This document shows positions 54,675 to 63,394 of a stretch of 64,000 nucleotides of DNA, piece by piece. Below the pieces are notes generated by a model. It did no database searches, had not been told where the DNA came from, and saw only the letters and a list, made by a program, of their open reading frames with translations. The DNA is taken from contig NZ_JAMKFA010000007.1 of assembly GCF_025499515.1 (NCBI RefSeq), positions 186,001 through 250,000 on the forward strand, written 5' to 3'. The stretch comes from Flavobacterium odoriferum (lineage in GTDB: Bacteria; Bacteroidota; Bacteroidia; Flavobacteriales; Flavobacteriaceae). A program made the translations under genes and the position numbers. Each line of letters opens with the position of its first letter. Position 1 is the stretch's first letter.

Positions 54675-55334
54675 ATGTTAAGTAAAAGTTATAGCAATTT
54701 AATATTGGAATGCGGAACTGATGAAGCTGGAAGAGGTTGTTTAGCAGGCCCAGTTACTGCAGCTGCCATTTTACTTCCTGACAATTTTGAACTAAATTTA
54801 CTTAACGATTCGAAACAACTTTCTGAAAAGATTAGAAAAAAATTAAAACCTGAAATAGAAGAAAAAGCAATTTCATTTTCTATTACTCATATATTTCCAA
54901 ATGAGATTGATGAAATAAATATTCTTAATGCCTCTATGAAAGCGATGCAGGAATGTATTTTACAATTAAACCCAACTCCTGAATATATAATTGTAGATGG
55001 AAATCGTCCTTTGAATGGGAAATTAGGCATGAAACAAAAAACAGGAAAAATATTTACATCTGACGAAATTGAATTATTAAAATCAATCCCCAATACAAGC
55101 ATTATTAAAGGAGATAGTAAATATTTAAGTATTGCTGCTGCATCAGTTTTAGCAAAAACGTACCGAGACGAATATATGGATAAAATTCACGAAGAGTTTC
55201 CAATGTATAATTGGAAGAAAAACAAAGGATATCCTACAATTGAACACAGAAACGCCATAAAAAAATATGGCCCATGCAAATACCATCGAATGAGTTTTCG
55301 ATTATTACCAGAACAGTTGTGTTTGGAATTTTAA
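54675..55334 (+). CDS. rnhB: Ribonuclease HII
   Basis: Protein of 219 aa that cleaves RNA in RNA-DNA hybrids, including single misincorporated ribonucleotides. The metal-binding [18 protein letters not shown] (Asp, Glu), IIVDGNRPL and [20 protein letters not shown] blocks are intact. ATG at 54675 is preferred over an upstream TTG. Confidence 0.96.
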   Translation: MLSKSYSNLILECGTDEAGRGCLAGPVTAAAILLPDNFELNLLNDSKQLSEKIRKKLKPEIEEKAISFSITHIFPNEIDEINILNASMKAMQECILQLNPTPEYIIVDGNRPLNGKLGMKQKTGKIFTSDEIELLKSIPNTSIIKGDSKYLSIAAASVLAKTYRDEYMDKIHEEFPMYNWKKNKGYPTIEHRNAIKKYGPCKYHRMSFRLLPEQLCLEF

Positions 55335-55397
55335 TATTATCCAACATCATTTACAATGTTTTTCATACAGCATCTATACTTTACATGTACTATACCC

Positions 55398-55434
55398 ATG
55401 CTATATCAGTGCTATATCAGTGCTATATCTGTGC
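55398..55434. repeat. 11-bp tandem repeat
   Basis: ATGCTATATCA, GTGCTATATCA, GTGCTATATCT and a partial GTGC, between the convergent rnhB and lipB genes. Confidence 0.85.
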
Positions 55435-55439
55435 TTTTG

Positions 55440-56135
55440 TTATACTATTTCTGCTTCAAATAGATTTTGAAAATGTTTTAGGATTTTTTCCTTTACTTCT
55501 TGTTCGTCTATTCCTTTTCCTAATTCAGCGTGCATAGATGTAACGGCTTTTCCTTTTATACCACAAGGAATAATGTTATCGAAGTATCCTAAATCTGCAT
55601 TTACATTTAAAGCGAAGCCGTGCATGGTTACCCAACGTGATGCTCGCACTCCCATAGCGCAAATTTTTCTAGCAAATGGTGTACCTACATCAAACCAAAC
55701 CCCTGTTTCGCCTTCGCTTCGGGTTCCGTGCAATCCGTATTCTGCTAATGTTAGAATGATTGCTTCTTCTAAGAATCGTAAATATTTATGAATATCGGTA
55801 AAAAAATTTTCTAAATCTAAAATTGGATAACCTACAATTTGCCCTGGTCCATGATACGTAATATCTCCTCCTCTGTTTATTTTATAAAAAGTAGCTCCTT
55901 TTGCTTCTAATTGTTTTTCGGAAAGTAATAAATTTGACACATCGCCACTTTTTCCCAAAGTATAAACATGCGGATGTTCTACATAGAGTAGGAAGTTGGG
56001 AGTTGGGAGTTGGGAGTTGGATTGTCTATTTTGAACTTTGATGTCTACAATTTCTTTGAATAGTTCTTCTTGATAATCCCAAGTTTCTTTGTAATCTTTA
56101 TTTCCTAAATCTTGAAGTTGGACTTTTTTATTCAT
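55440..56135 (-). CDS. lipB: Octanoyl-[acyl carrier protein]-protein N-octanoyltransferase
   Basis: Protein of 231 aa that transfers octanoyl groups from ACP to lipoyl domains, ahead of lipoyl synthase. RGGDITYHGPGQIVGYPI, FALNVNADLGYFDNIIPCGI (active-site Cys) and KGKAVTSM are intact. Residues about 39-48 (SNSQLPTPNF) are encoded by four AGTTGGG heptamers on the opposite strand (55994-56020), a sequence that elsewhere is intergenic. Confidence 0.96.
   Translation of the reverse strand: MNKKVQLQDLGNKDYKETWDYQEELFKEIVDIKVQNRQSNSQLPTPNFLLYVEHPHVYTLGKSGDVSNLLLSEKQLEAKGATFYKINRGGDITYHGPGQIVGYPILDLENFFTDIHKYLRFLEEAIILTLAEYGLHGTRSEGETGVWFDVGTPFARKICAMGVRASRWVTMHGFALNVNADLGYFDNIIPCGIKGKAVTSMHAELGKGIDEQEVKEKILKHFQNLFEAEIV
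55994..56020. repeat. Heptanucleotide repeat inside lipB
   Basis: (AGTTGGG) three full units and AGTTGG on the plus strand, coding SNSQLPTPNF in lipB on the minus strand. The same unit forms the array at 7666-7697. Confidence 0.9.
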
Positions 56136-56167
56136 AGCGAACGAAATTGTGTTTTGAAAAAGTTTCG

Positions 56168-56175
56168 CAAAGATA
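56168..56175 (-). promoter_or_regulatory. -7 box for lipB
   Basis: TATCTTTG on the minus strand, 32 nt before the ATG. No TTG at the -33 distance. Confidence 0.45.
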
Positions 56176-56191
56176 CGAATAGTTTGCTAAT

Positions 56192-56250
56192 TAGCCCTGA
56201 CAGGAGTGACATCCTTTTTGAAAAAAAGATATAACGGATGGCAGGAATAT
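56192..56250. repeat. Structured intergenic element, CCCTGA..GGCAGGAA type
   Basis: TAGCCCTGACAGGAGTGACA left end, an ATCCTTTTTG / AAAAAAAGAT hairpin in the middle and ACGGATGGCAGGAA right end. I recognise this as a dispersed Flavobacteriia intergenic sequence; related copies are at 45906, 61956 and, more distantly, 10890. Confidence 0.65.
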
Positions 56251-56302
56251 GGAAACCAAGAAAGCCCGAAACATTCGCTTCAAAAAACATTAAACTTTGA
56301 AC

Positions 56303-56333
56303 TTGAAACTTGAAACAAAATAAATTATCTTTG
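56303..56333 (+). promoter_or_regulatory. lysS promoter
   Basis: TTG (56303-56305), 20-nt spacer, TATCTTTG (56326-56333), 19 nt before the ATG. Confidence 0.7.
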
Positions 56334-56352
56334 CACGCTTAAATACAATACT

Positions 56353-58050
56353 ATGCAACTTTCGGAACAAGAAATCATTAGAAGAGACAAACTAAACGCT
56401 TTACGCGAACTTGGAATTAACCCTTATCCAGCGGATTTATTTCCGGTGAATCACACTTCAAAGCAAGTGAAGGAAAATTTTAAAGAAGGCAAGAAGGTTA
56501 TTTTGGCTGGACGTTTAATGAGTGTTCGTGATCAAGGAAAAGCTTCGTTTGCTGAATTACAAGACAGCGAAGGAAGAATTCAATTGTATTTTAATCGCGA
56601 TGTGCTTTGCGAAGGTGAAGACAAAACGCTTTACAACCAAGTTTTCAAAAAATTAACCGATTTAGGTGACTTTATTGGAATTGAAGGAGAATTATTCATG
56701 ACAAAAGTAGGCGCAATGTGTGTTCGCGTGGATGATTTTAAAATGTTGAGTAAAACTTTAAAACCGCTTCCGTTACCAAAAACAGATGAAGAAGGTCATG
56801 TGTTTGACGCGTTTACTGACCCAGAATTACGCTACCGTATGCGTTACGTTGATTTAGTAGTTAATCCGCAAGTGAAAGAAGTTTTCATGAAAAGAACAAA
56901 ATTGTTCACGGCAATGCGAACGTTTTTCAACGAAGCAGGTTATATGGAAGTGGAAACTCCGGTTTTACAATCGATTCCTGGTGGAGCGGCAGCACGCCCG
57001 TTTATTACACATCATAACAGTTTAGATATTCCATTATACATGCGAATTGCTAACGAATTATATTTGAAAAGATTAATCGTGGGTGGATTTGATGGTGTTT
57101 ACGAATTTTCAAAAAACTTCCGTAACGAAGGAATGGACAGAACGCATAATCCAGAATTTACCGCAATGGAAATTTATGTAGCATACAAAGACTACAACTG
57201 GATGATGGAGATGACAGAAAATTTATTAGAATATTGTGCCACTCAAGTAAACGGAACCACTGAAGCTACTTTTGGAGAACATAAAGTAAACTTCAAAGCT
57301 CCTTACGCAAGAGTAACGATGACAGATGCTATCAAACAATTCACAGGTTTTGACATTACTGGGAAATCGGAAGATGAATTGCGCGAAGCTGCAAAATCTA
57401 TGGGAATCGAAGTAAACGATACCATGGGTAAAGGAAAATTAATCGATGAAATTTTTGGTGAGAAATGTGAAGGTAACTTTATTCAACCAACGTTCATTAC
57501 TGATTATCCTAAAGAAATGTCGCCTTTATGTAAATCGCACCGTGATAATCCCGAATTAACAGAGCGTTTTGAGTTGATGGTTTGTGGTAAAGAAATTGCC
57601 AATGCGTATTCGGAATTAAATGATCCAATTGACCAAAGAGAGCGTTTTGAAAACCAAATGGCTTTAGCCGCAAAAGGTGATGACGAAGCAAACGGAATTA
57701 TCGATGAAGACTTCTTAAGAGCTTTAGAATATGGAATGCCACCAACTTCTGGATTAGGAATTGGAATGGATCGTTTGATTATGTTTTTAACGAACAATCA
57801 ATCGATTCAAGAAGTATTATTCTTCCCGCAAATGCGACCAGAGAAAAAAGGTCCAGAATTAACGGAAGACGAAAAACATATCATTGAAATTTTAAAAGCG
57901 AACGAAGGCATTTCTATTGGTGATTTAAAAATAAAATCAGAGTTAAGCGGTAAAAAATGGGACGCTGCCAGCAAAGGCATTAGCAAACATGGCTTAATGA
58001 AGATTACAGTTGACGGTGATAATAAAATTGCTGAATATTTAGGGAAATAA
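56353..58050 (+). CDS. lysS: Lysyl-tRNA synthetase (class II)
   Basis: Protein of 565 aa. OB-fold anticodon domain, then class II catalytic core with motif 2 FRNEGMDRTHNPEFTAME and motif 3 GLGIGMDRLIMFLTN. After motif 3 there is a C-terminal extension of about 60 residues (ELTEDEKHIIEILKANEG..) not found in E. coli LysS; it looks like a small helical domain and is probably a Bacteroidota feature. Last housekeeping gene before the accessory cassette. Confidence 0.97.
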   Translation: MQLSEQEIIRRDKLNALRELGINPYPADLFPVNHTSKQVKENFKEGKKVILAGRLMSVRDQGKASFAELQDSEGRIQLYFNRDVLCEGEDKTLYNQVFKKLTDLGDFIGIEGELFMTKVGAMCVRVDDFKMLSKTLKPLPLPKTDEEGHVFDAFTDPELRYRMRYVDLVVNPQVKEVFMKRTKLFTAMRTFFNEAGYMEVETPVLQSIPGGAAARPFITHHNSLDIPLYMRIANELYLKRLIVGGFDGVYEFSKNFRNEGMDRTHNPEFTAMEIYVAYKDYNWMMEMTENLLEYCATQVNGTTEATFGEHKVNFKAPYARVTMTDAIKQFTGFDITGKSEDELREAAKSMGIEVNDTMGKGKLIDEIFGEKCEGNFIQPTFITDYPKEMSPLCKSHRDNPELTERFELMVCGKEIANAYSELNDPIDQRERFENQMALAAKGDDEANGIIDEDFLRALEYGMPPTSGLGIGMDRLIMFLTNNQSIQEVLFFPQMRPEKKGPELTEDEKHIIEILKANEGISIGDLKIKSELSGKKWDAASKGISKHGLMKITVDGDNKIAEYLGK

Positions 58051-58055
58051 TTTCC

Positions 58056-58063
58056 TATATTTG
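58056..58063 (+). promoter_or_regulatory. -7 box 4 nt before the ATPase gene
   Basis: TATATTTG then AATT then ATG. A TTG at 58028-58030 gives a slightly long 25-nt spacer. The cassette therefore has its own promoter and may be leaderless. Confidence 0.55.
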
Positions 58064-58067
58064 AATT

Positions 58068-59390
58068 ATGGAAAGAGCAAAACTTATAGTTAAAAATTTT
58101 GGCCCTCTAAAAGATATTGAAATAGAAGTTAGAGAAATGGTTACTTTTATTGGTGCACAAGCATCAGGAAAAAGCACACTTGCTAAATTACTTTCTATTT
58201 TTGAGGATGAAAATTTTAGAAGAGATGAAAATATAACTTTCGAAGAAGAATTAAAAAAATATAACATATATAGTTATCTAAAACAAGAAACTTATATAAG
58301 CTATGACAATTTTGAATCTAAAGACATTTCCCTAAGTAGCTTTGTTTATGAAAATAGTGAATATTTGAAGTTCGGGAGTTCTAATTGTTTAGATCTTGTA
58401 AAAAGGGATTTAAATAATTATAAAAAAATAGACTTTTTAAAAGATTTTATTAATTATGATTTAGATTTTATTATCCTTAGAAAAATTGAATTTATAAAAA
58501 AGTTTATAAGACATTTTAACTTATCAGAGGACAAAACCAATATTTTCATAGATTATTTTATAAATATTAAAAAAAATAAATCTAAATCTGATATAGACCA
58601 AATATTAGAAATATTAGAAATGGAAAAAAAACCTGAAAACTATATTTCTATATATGAAGATCTATTAAATATTTTACCTGAGGTTTATGCTTTTGATTCA
58701 TTATATATTCCTACAGAAAGAAACTTTTTACACTTAATAGCTGAAAACACTCTTGGTTTAATAAATAATAACGTTCAAATCCCAAAACATTTGTTAAATA
58801 GTGGACAAGATTATGAAAAAGCAATTAAATCAATAAAAGAATTACCATTAGGTATTATTGATAAGAAGATTAAATATAAACGAGAAGGAAAAACATCATA
58901 CATATATCACAATCAAACTGAAAAAGTGGATTTATTGGAGTCTGCTTCAGGTTTACAAACAGTTGTTCCTATTTTATTATTAGTTGAGTACGCAAAGTCC
59001 CTAAAAGACGAATATAACTTCAATTTTGTTGTTGAAGAACCTGAACTAAATTTATACCCAAAAGCTCAACATGAGTTGATTAAATATTTGGTTAAAAACT
59101 GTTTGTTAGATAGAAAAAATTTAATTCTAACAACACACAGCCCTTTTATATTAGCCTCTTTAAATAATTTATTATTAGCTTATGATAAAGGACAATCTAA
59201 ACCAAAAGAGGTTAACAAAATTATAAAAAAAGAATCTTGGCTAAACCCAAAAAACTTTATTGCTTATCAATTAAAAAACGGCAAAGCGTATAAAATAACA
59301 GATGATAAGTTGGGTCAAATTAAGGAAAATATGATTGATAGAATTTCAGATGAGTTTTCAGATGAGTTTAGTAAATTATTAAATTTATGA
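58068..59390 (+). CDS. AAA/OLD-like (SMC-type) ATPase of a two-gene cassette
   Basis: Protein of 440 aa. Walker A GAQASGKST (29-37) is followed about 240 residues later by an ABC-like signature region (ESASGLQTVVPILLL, about 290) and Walker B FVVEEPELNLYPKAQ (Glu-Glu near 323), then TTHSPFILASL (H-loop His near 357). This is the AAA_15/AAA_21 head-domain layout of overcoming-lysogenisation (OLD) and RecF-like ATPases. The middle (about 65-215) is helical and divergent. There is no TOPRIM, HNH or other nuclease domain fused to the C-terminus. The next gene overlaps by 4 nt and could supply the nuclease. Base composition is much more AT-rich than lysS. Confidence 0.9.
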   Translation: MERAKLIVKNFGPLKDIEIEVREMVTFIGAQASGKSTLAKLLSIFEDENFRRDENITFEEELKKYNIYSYLKQETYISYDNFESKDISLSSFVYENSEYLKFGSSNCLDLVKRDLNNYKKIDFLKDFINYDLDFIILRKIEFIKKFIRHFNLSEDKTNIFIDYFINIKKNKSKSDIDQILEILEMEKKPENYISIYEDLLNILPEVYAFDSLYIPTERNFLHLIAENTLGLINNNVQIPKHLLNSGQDYEKAIKSIKELPLGIIDKKIKYKREGKTSYIYHNQTEKVDLLESASGLQTVVPILLLVEYAKSLKDEYNFNFVVEEPELNLYPKAQHELIKYLVKNCLLDRKNLILTTHSPFILASLNNLLLAYDKGQSKPKEVNKIIKKESWLNPKNFIAYQLKNGKAYKITDDKLGQIKENMIDRISDEFSDEFSKLLNL

Positions 59391-59899
59391 CAGAAGAGTT
59401 ATTAATTCAATTTCCTGAAATTATTGAAAATGGTTGTTTAAAAAGTATTAACAACAAACATTCTTTCATTTTTGATGATAATGAAACTAAAAAAGGTGTT
59501 TTTGTCACTGCACATGATAAATTTCATTTACACGTCGAAAAGAACCATAGTAAATCTTTAAATTTTATTCAAAATGACTCATGTGTGATGAATAGTGATA
59601 ATGGTAAGCAGTGTGATTATGTCCTATTTGATAATGAAAAAGTATGTTTTTCTGAAATTAAAGCGACAAAAGAAAATTTATCCAACCGAAGAAAAGATGC
59701 TTTAAAACAATTAGAAAATACTATAAAATTTTATTTTGAAAATAATTTATTTAAAAATTATCAAAGTAAAAATGCTTTAATAACCTTTGACAATAATAAA
59801 AGAATTGCACCTCAAGCAAGTAAATCAACAAAAACAAAAGAATTTAAAGTAAAATATGATGTAAATCTGAATGAAGGAAATTATATCTTATTTGAATAA
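59387..59899 (+). CDS. Small partner with PD-(D/E)xK-like motif
   Basis: Protein of 170 aa I cannot assign to a named family. A candidate nuclease signature is QCDYVLFDNEKVCFSEIKAT: Asp77, 12 residues, Glu90-x-Lys92, with beta-strands around it and a helix with QL after it (KDALKQLEN). That spacing matches the PD-(D/E)xK superfamily core. The ATG overlaps the ATPase stop (ATGA), so translational coupling and stoichiometric expression are likely. A terminator follows within 6 nt. No HNH or TOPRIM motif. The nuclease reading is inference. Confidence 0.75.
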   Translation: MTEELLIQFPEIIENGCLKSINNKHSFIFDDNETKKGVFVTAHDKFHLHVEKNHSKSLNFIQNDSCVMNSDNGKQCDYVLFDNEKVCFSEIKATKENLSNRRKDALKQLENTIKFYFENNLFKNYQSKNALITFDNNKRIAPQASKSTKTKEFKVKYDVNLNEGNYILFE

Positions 59900-59904
59900 T
59901 TTAA

Positions 59905-59930
59905 AAAAGGAACTCAAATGAGTTCCTTTT
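59905..59930. terminator. Terminator after the ATPase/nuclease-like cassette
   Basis: AAAAGGAACTC / GAGTTCCTTTT with a 4-nt loop and A/T runs; it also serves the minus-strand transporter gene. Confidence 0.88.
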
Positions 59931-59935
59931 TTTTA

Positions 59936-60898
59936 TTACAAACTATAATTTAAATTTAAACTCCAACGGTAATTGGCTTCCAGATTACCACCATTCAAAT
60001 TTTGAGTAATTGGTAACATTACATTTGCTCCAACAGAAAATTTATCTTTTCCTATTTCAAAGCCCAATTTTCCGAAGAAAATATCGCCAGCAGTATTACG
60101 TACTTTTTGTCCTAACTGATAATTATCTTCATATACTTCACCTGCAAAGCCAAGTTGTGGTGCTATCGAATACTTTTCTTGTTCATACAAATAGAAAAAA
60201 GTTCCTGAATAATTGAATTGATTTCCGAAACGATAATTTTTATTGTTCTCTGTTTTTATCACATAGTTTAAAAGCGTATTTAGTCCAAATTGTTTTCTTT
60301 TTACTACATATTCAGTAGCTAAAAGATAATCAAAACTTCCTGTTCCTACTTGATAACTTGGATTGAAACTCCCGTTATTTGCTTCATCAAATTTTCCAGT
60401 TGGAAGTTTTATTCCAGCTCCAGCCTGCAATGAATGAACTAAAACGGTACTATCCTTGTGTGTTTGGTACAATTGATACATCCCTAAAATGGTAATATCT
60501 CCTATTCCGTTAACATTTTGTTTTCCGTTTGCTGATTCTCGATTATGAAAATGATACGGAATTAAAGCAGAAATTTGTACTTTTTTCACCACTGGAATTC
60601 GTGCCCAAACTTGCATCGTATTGTAACTTTCATTATACCAAGCCGAATTACTATACAAACCATCGGTACTTTTATAAGATTGGTTAAAATAACGAATTCC
60701 TACAAAATTGGTATTTAACATTGAGGCAAAACCCATGCTTCCTCCACTTGCCGAACAGCCACAAGCATCGCAATCATCAAAAAAGACCTCAGAAACTTGA
60801 TGAAATTTTAAAAACGGATTAATTGTTGACAAACTGTCTTTTTCGGCTGTAAATCCATATTGAAAAATCAATAGGAAAATAATGATATATTTTTTCAT
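59936..60898 (-). CDS. Outer-membrane beta-barrel, transporter-like, in a copper-type cluster
   Basis: Protein of 320 aa with a signal peptide. A Cys-rich segment FDDCDACGCSASGG (about 42-55) follows the N-terminus, then amphipathic strands and a terminal Tyr-x-Leu. It looks like the barrel proteins annotated as transporter or MetA/phenol-type in this phylum. The Cys stretch at the mouth and the neighbouring MauG/MbnP genes suggest metal handling, which is inference. Confidence 0.78.
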   Translation of the reverse strand: MKKYIIIFLLIFQYGFTAEKDSLSTINPFLKFHQVSEVFFDDCDACGCSASGGSMGFASMLNTNFVGIRYFNQSYKSTDGLYSNSAWYNESYNTMQVWARIPVVKKVQISALIPYHFHNRESANGKQNVNGIGDITILGMYQLYQTHKDSTVLVHSLQAGAGIKLPTGKFDEANNGSFNPSYQVGTGSFDYLLATEYVVKRKQFGLNTLLNYVIKTENNKNYRFGNQFNYSGTFFYLYEQEKYSIAPQLGFAGEVYEDNYQLGQKVRNTAGDIFFGKLGFEIGKDKFSVGANVMLPITQNLNGGNLEANYRWSLNLNYSL

Positions 60899-60902
60899 TT
60901 TT

Positions 60903-61943
60903 TTAAAATTCCGCGAATCTTGGATTGGTTAAAAATTCGTTATCCGTTAAGGTTTTTAAGAAGGCAATAAGCTGTAATTTTTCGGTTGCAGTCAACGGAA
61001 TTCCTAATGTTCCACCATTGTTTAAACTTGCGTCTAAATTTTGAGTATTAGAAACACCTGACGCATAATGATTTAACACTGCTTCTAAAGTATAAAAACG
61101 ACCATCGTGCATGTAAGGTGCCGTTTTTTCGATATTTCGCAAACTTGGCACTTTAAACTTGTATTTGTCAATATCCAATTCGGTTACACGATATCTTCCT
61201 TTGTCGTTTATTGACGGATTTATTGGCAATCCGTTGTTTCTAAACGAATTATCGGTAAATATATCTGTGGCATGACACGAAGCACACTTTTGATTGAACA
61301 AATCATAACCTGCTAATTCGTCTGAAGACAATGTTCCTCCTGCTTCATTTCTTCTATATTTATCAAAACGTGAATTGGAAGAAGTGAGCATGGTCATAAA
61401 TTGAGCTAATGCTTTTAGCATGTTTTCGGAATTGATTTCTTCTTCTGGAAAAGCTTGACGGAATAATTTTTTATACTCACTATCATTTTTCATCATATTG
61501 ATAATGTTGATGATATTGCCATTCATTTCTAATTCGTTTGAAATTGGTGCCATTGATAGCAATTCAATATGATCGGCAGCTCCGTCCCAAAAAAACTGGG
61601 TTTGATAGGCCATGTTTTGAATAGGTGGTGCGTTTCGGGTTCCAATTCCGTCACCAACACCGTGACTAAAGGTGTGTCCGTGATGTGTAAACGCATCTTC
61701 TTGAATGTGGCAAAAACCACAAGAAACTACTCCGTCTGATGCTAAACGACCATCGTAAAAGATTTTTTTTCCTAATTCAAAACCCTTTTCGGTTAATGGA
61801 TTATTAGCCATATTGTAGGCTAATGGTGGAAAATTTGATGGTACTTGATAATCAATTGGAATGTTTTGGTATTCTGATGAATCGTCTGATGCGCAACTGA
61901 ATAAAAATCCAATTGCCAACAGCATAAAATATTTTGTTTTCAT
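60903..61943 (-). CDS. Di-haem cytochrome-c peroxidase, MauG/MbnH-like lipoprotein
   Basis: Protein of 346 aa with lipobox FLFSC. Two haem-binding motifs, CGFCH (near 75) and CASCH (near 225), define the CcpA/MauG family. Downstream lies a MbnP-type gene in the same direction, the pair described for methanobactin-linked clusters, where MbnH modifies a Trp of MbnP to kynurenine. Peroxidase versus MbnH-like activity cannot be told by sequence alone. Confidence 0.9.
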   Translation of the reverse strand: MKTKYFMLLAIGFLFSCASDDSSEYQNIPIDYQVPSNFPPLAYNMANNPLTEKGFELGKKIFYDGRLASDGVVSCGFCHIQEDAFTHHGHTFSHGVGDGIGTRNAPPIQNMAYQTQFFWDGAADHIELLSMAPISNELEMNGNIINIINMMKNDSEYKKLFRQAFPEEEINSENMLKALAQFMTMLTSSNSRFDKYRRNEAGGTLSSDELAGYDLFNQKCASCHATDIFTDNSFRNNGLPINPSINDKGRYRVTELDIDKYKFKVPSLRNIEKTAPYMHDGRFYTLEAVLNHYASGVSNTQNLDASLNNGGTLGIPLTATEKLQLIAFLKTLTDNEFLTNPRFAEF

Positions 61944-61955
61944 AACGCTATGTTT

Positions 61956-62097
61956 TAGCCCAGATGGGAATGAAAAGCCCGTAAAGGAAAAACAAATTGA
62001 TTTTGTTGCTAAAAAATAGCGACCAAAGAAGCTCTTTTTTTTTGCTTACAAAATTTTTGTTTTTCCTGCGGACTTGTAATGTACAGCTGGATTAGCT
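61956..62097. repeat. Long structured intergenic element
   Basis: TAGCCCAGATGGGA at the left, an inverted pair GGAAAAACAAA / TTTTTGTTTTTCC, and CAGCTGGATTAGCT at the right, 142 bp in all. Ends resemble the copies at 45906 and 56192. It fills the gap between the di-haem and MbnP genes. Confidence 0.6.
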
Positions 62098-62107
62098 TTT
62101 ACTAAAA

Positions 62108-62887
62108 TTAATCGTTGTGAACGTGGTGTACTTCAAACATTGTAGGAACGTTGTTTGCAGAAATGTTTTGCACTTTTGTTCCTCCCATTACGTCTAGACC
62201 TTCTTCAAAATTGATAACTGTTGTACCATCAACAATCTTCTTTAAATCGGCCATGATATGAACCTGAGGAGTAATGTTTGTTCTTACTAATGCGTTGTCT
62301 GGTAAATCTAAAGTAACTTCTGCATAATTGTATACATCACCGGTTTTTCCTGTATGCACTCTATAATTTGCATTTGTATGCGTTGCTGAAGTAACAGTTC
62401 CTTCGAATTTTACAAATTTATATCCGGCAGCCCAAGACCATGTCATACCTAATGCTTGCGCATCTGACCACATGGTTCCTTGTCCGTCTGCTCCAGCGTT
62501 AAATTGTGCCTGATCAACACCTATTCCGAAGGTAACTTTTGTGTAATTTCCAGCTGGAATGTTTGGTAAATTTAATAATGTACTTGCAGCATCTGCTTCG
62601 TTTACAAAGAAATAGCTTTCGCTTTTAGGCACAGTATAAGTTGAACCATCTTCTTTAGTTAAAACGATATTACTCACAATATAAATTGCATTTGAAGCTT
62701 TAACAACTTCTCCGTTTGAGTTTGTGTAAGGTGTATTAAAAGCAAAATCTGCATCGCCATAAACGTTATCGAATTCTAATTTTAGGTTTCCTTCACCTGT
62801 TATTGCGTTATTATCATCGTCTGAACATGAAGTGAATGCTAAAGCTATAGCCATTACAGCTACTATATTTTTTAATTGAAATTTCAT
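62108..62887 (-). CDS. MbnP family copper-binding lipoprotein
   Basis: Protein of 259 aa. Lipobox TSCSDDD (Cys21), LEFDNVYG start, and the family core GMTWSWAAGYKFVKFEG with Trp150 and Trp152 (Trp140 just before). The C-terminus ends FEVHHVHND, with three His that could add a metal site. MbnP proteins bind Cu(I) after a Trp is oxidised by a MauG-type enzyme, which is encoded next door. Family call is good; metal identity is inference. Confidence 0.88.
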   Translation of the reverse strand: MKFQLKNIVAVMAIALAFTSCSDDDNNAITGEGNLKLEFDNVYGDADFAFNTPYTNSNGEVVKASNAIYIVSNIVLTKEDGSTYTVPKSESYFFVNEADAASTLLNLPNIPAGNYTKVTFGIGVDQAQFNAGADGQGTMWSDAQALGMTWSWAAGYKFVKFEGTVTSATHTNANYRVHTGKTGDVYNYAEVTLDLPDNALVRTNITPQVHIMADLKKIVDGTTVINFEEGLDVMGGTKVQNISANNVPTMFEVHHVHND

Positions 62888-62974
62888 TTTTTTGAAAATT
62901 TTTTAGTTTAAAATTTAATATTATTTGTGCTTAAAAGATTGATTTCTTTAAACAATTTTGGACATAGATATCCT

Positions 62975-63001
62975 AATCGATTCTTAGAATTAGAAACGAT
63001 T
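62975..63001. promoter_or_regulatory. 27-bp imperfect palindrome upstream of mbnP
   Basis: AATCGATTCT, 7 nt, AGAAACGATT (9 of 10 positions match). No T-run, so an operator is more likely than a terminator. Confidence 0.45.
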
Positions 63002-63012
63002 GTAATAAAAAA

Positions 63013-63390
63013 TTAAACTAAAGAGGTGGGTGGATGAAAAGTGGACTGTATTGCAGTCAAAGCATACAAATTCTGATAGTCAGAATTGATTTTTTTGTTT
63101 GTGAAAACGAAATTTTCAGCAAAAGAAACTACTTTGAATTCTTGACAAAACATGGTTTCAATTTCTTGTTTTACGTTTTGCTTTTTGTCAGAAGAAATAG
63201 GTTTTTCTTCTTCAGCAGATTTTGCTAATTGCTTCGCTAAGTGACACTTACCATTACATTTAAGTTCAGGCTTGTCCTTATTTTCACAAAGCTCTTTTAC
63301 AATATAGTCATAATTAACAATGTATTCCAAAAATGGAATAGCTGGCTTTACCAGCATAAAAAAAGCGATTAAAATGACTAAATTTTTCAC
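63013..63390 (-). CDS. Small membrane protein with a CNGKCHL motif
   Basis: Protein of 125 aa from GTG at 63390 (read MKNLVILIAFFMLVKPAIP). One N-terminal helix, then ELCENKDKPELKCNGKCHLAKQLAK with three Cys and a His (C-x10-C-x3-C-H), and a Ser/Glu/Lys-rich tail. The Cys motif looks like a metal-binding or haem-insertion-like knuckle. Found upstream of the MbnP gene in the same direction. Function unknown; placed with the copper-type cluster by context. Confidence 0.8.
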   Translation of the reverse strand: MKNLVILIAFFMLVKPAIPFLEYIVNYDYIVKELCENKDKPELKCNGKCHLAKQLAKSAEEEKPISSDKKQNVKQEIETMFCQEFKVVSFAENFVFTNKKINSDYQNLYALTAIQSTFHPPTSLV

Positions 63391-63394
63391 TTTA

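Noticed and set aside
55398-55434. Tandem repeat considered as a CRISPR-like array
   Set aside because: Units are contiguous 11-mers without spacers and no cas genes are nearby.
58068-59899. Two-gene cassette considered as Gabija, Septu, PARIS or RloAB
   Set aside because: The ATPase has no fused TOPRIM and the partner shows no HNH, TOPRIM, UvrD-type helicase or RloB-like feature.
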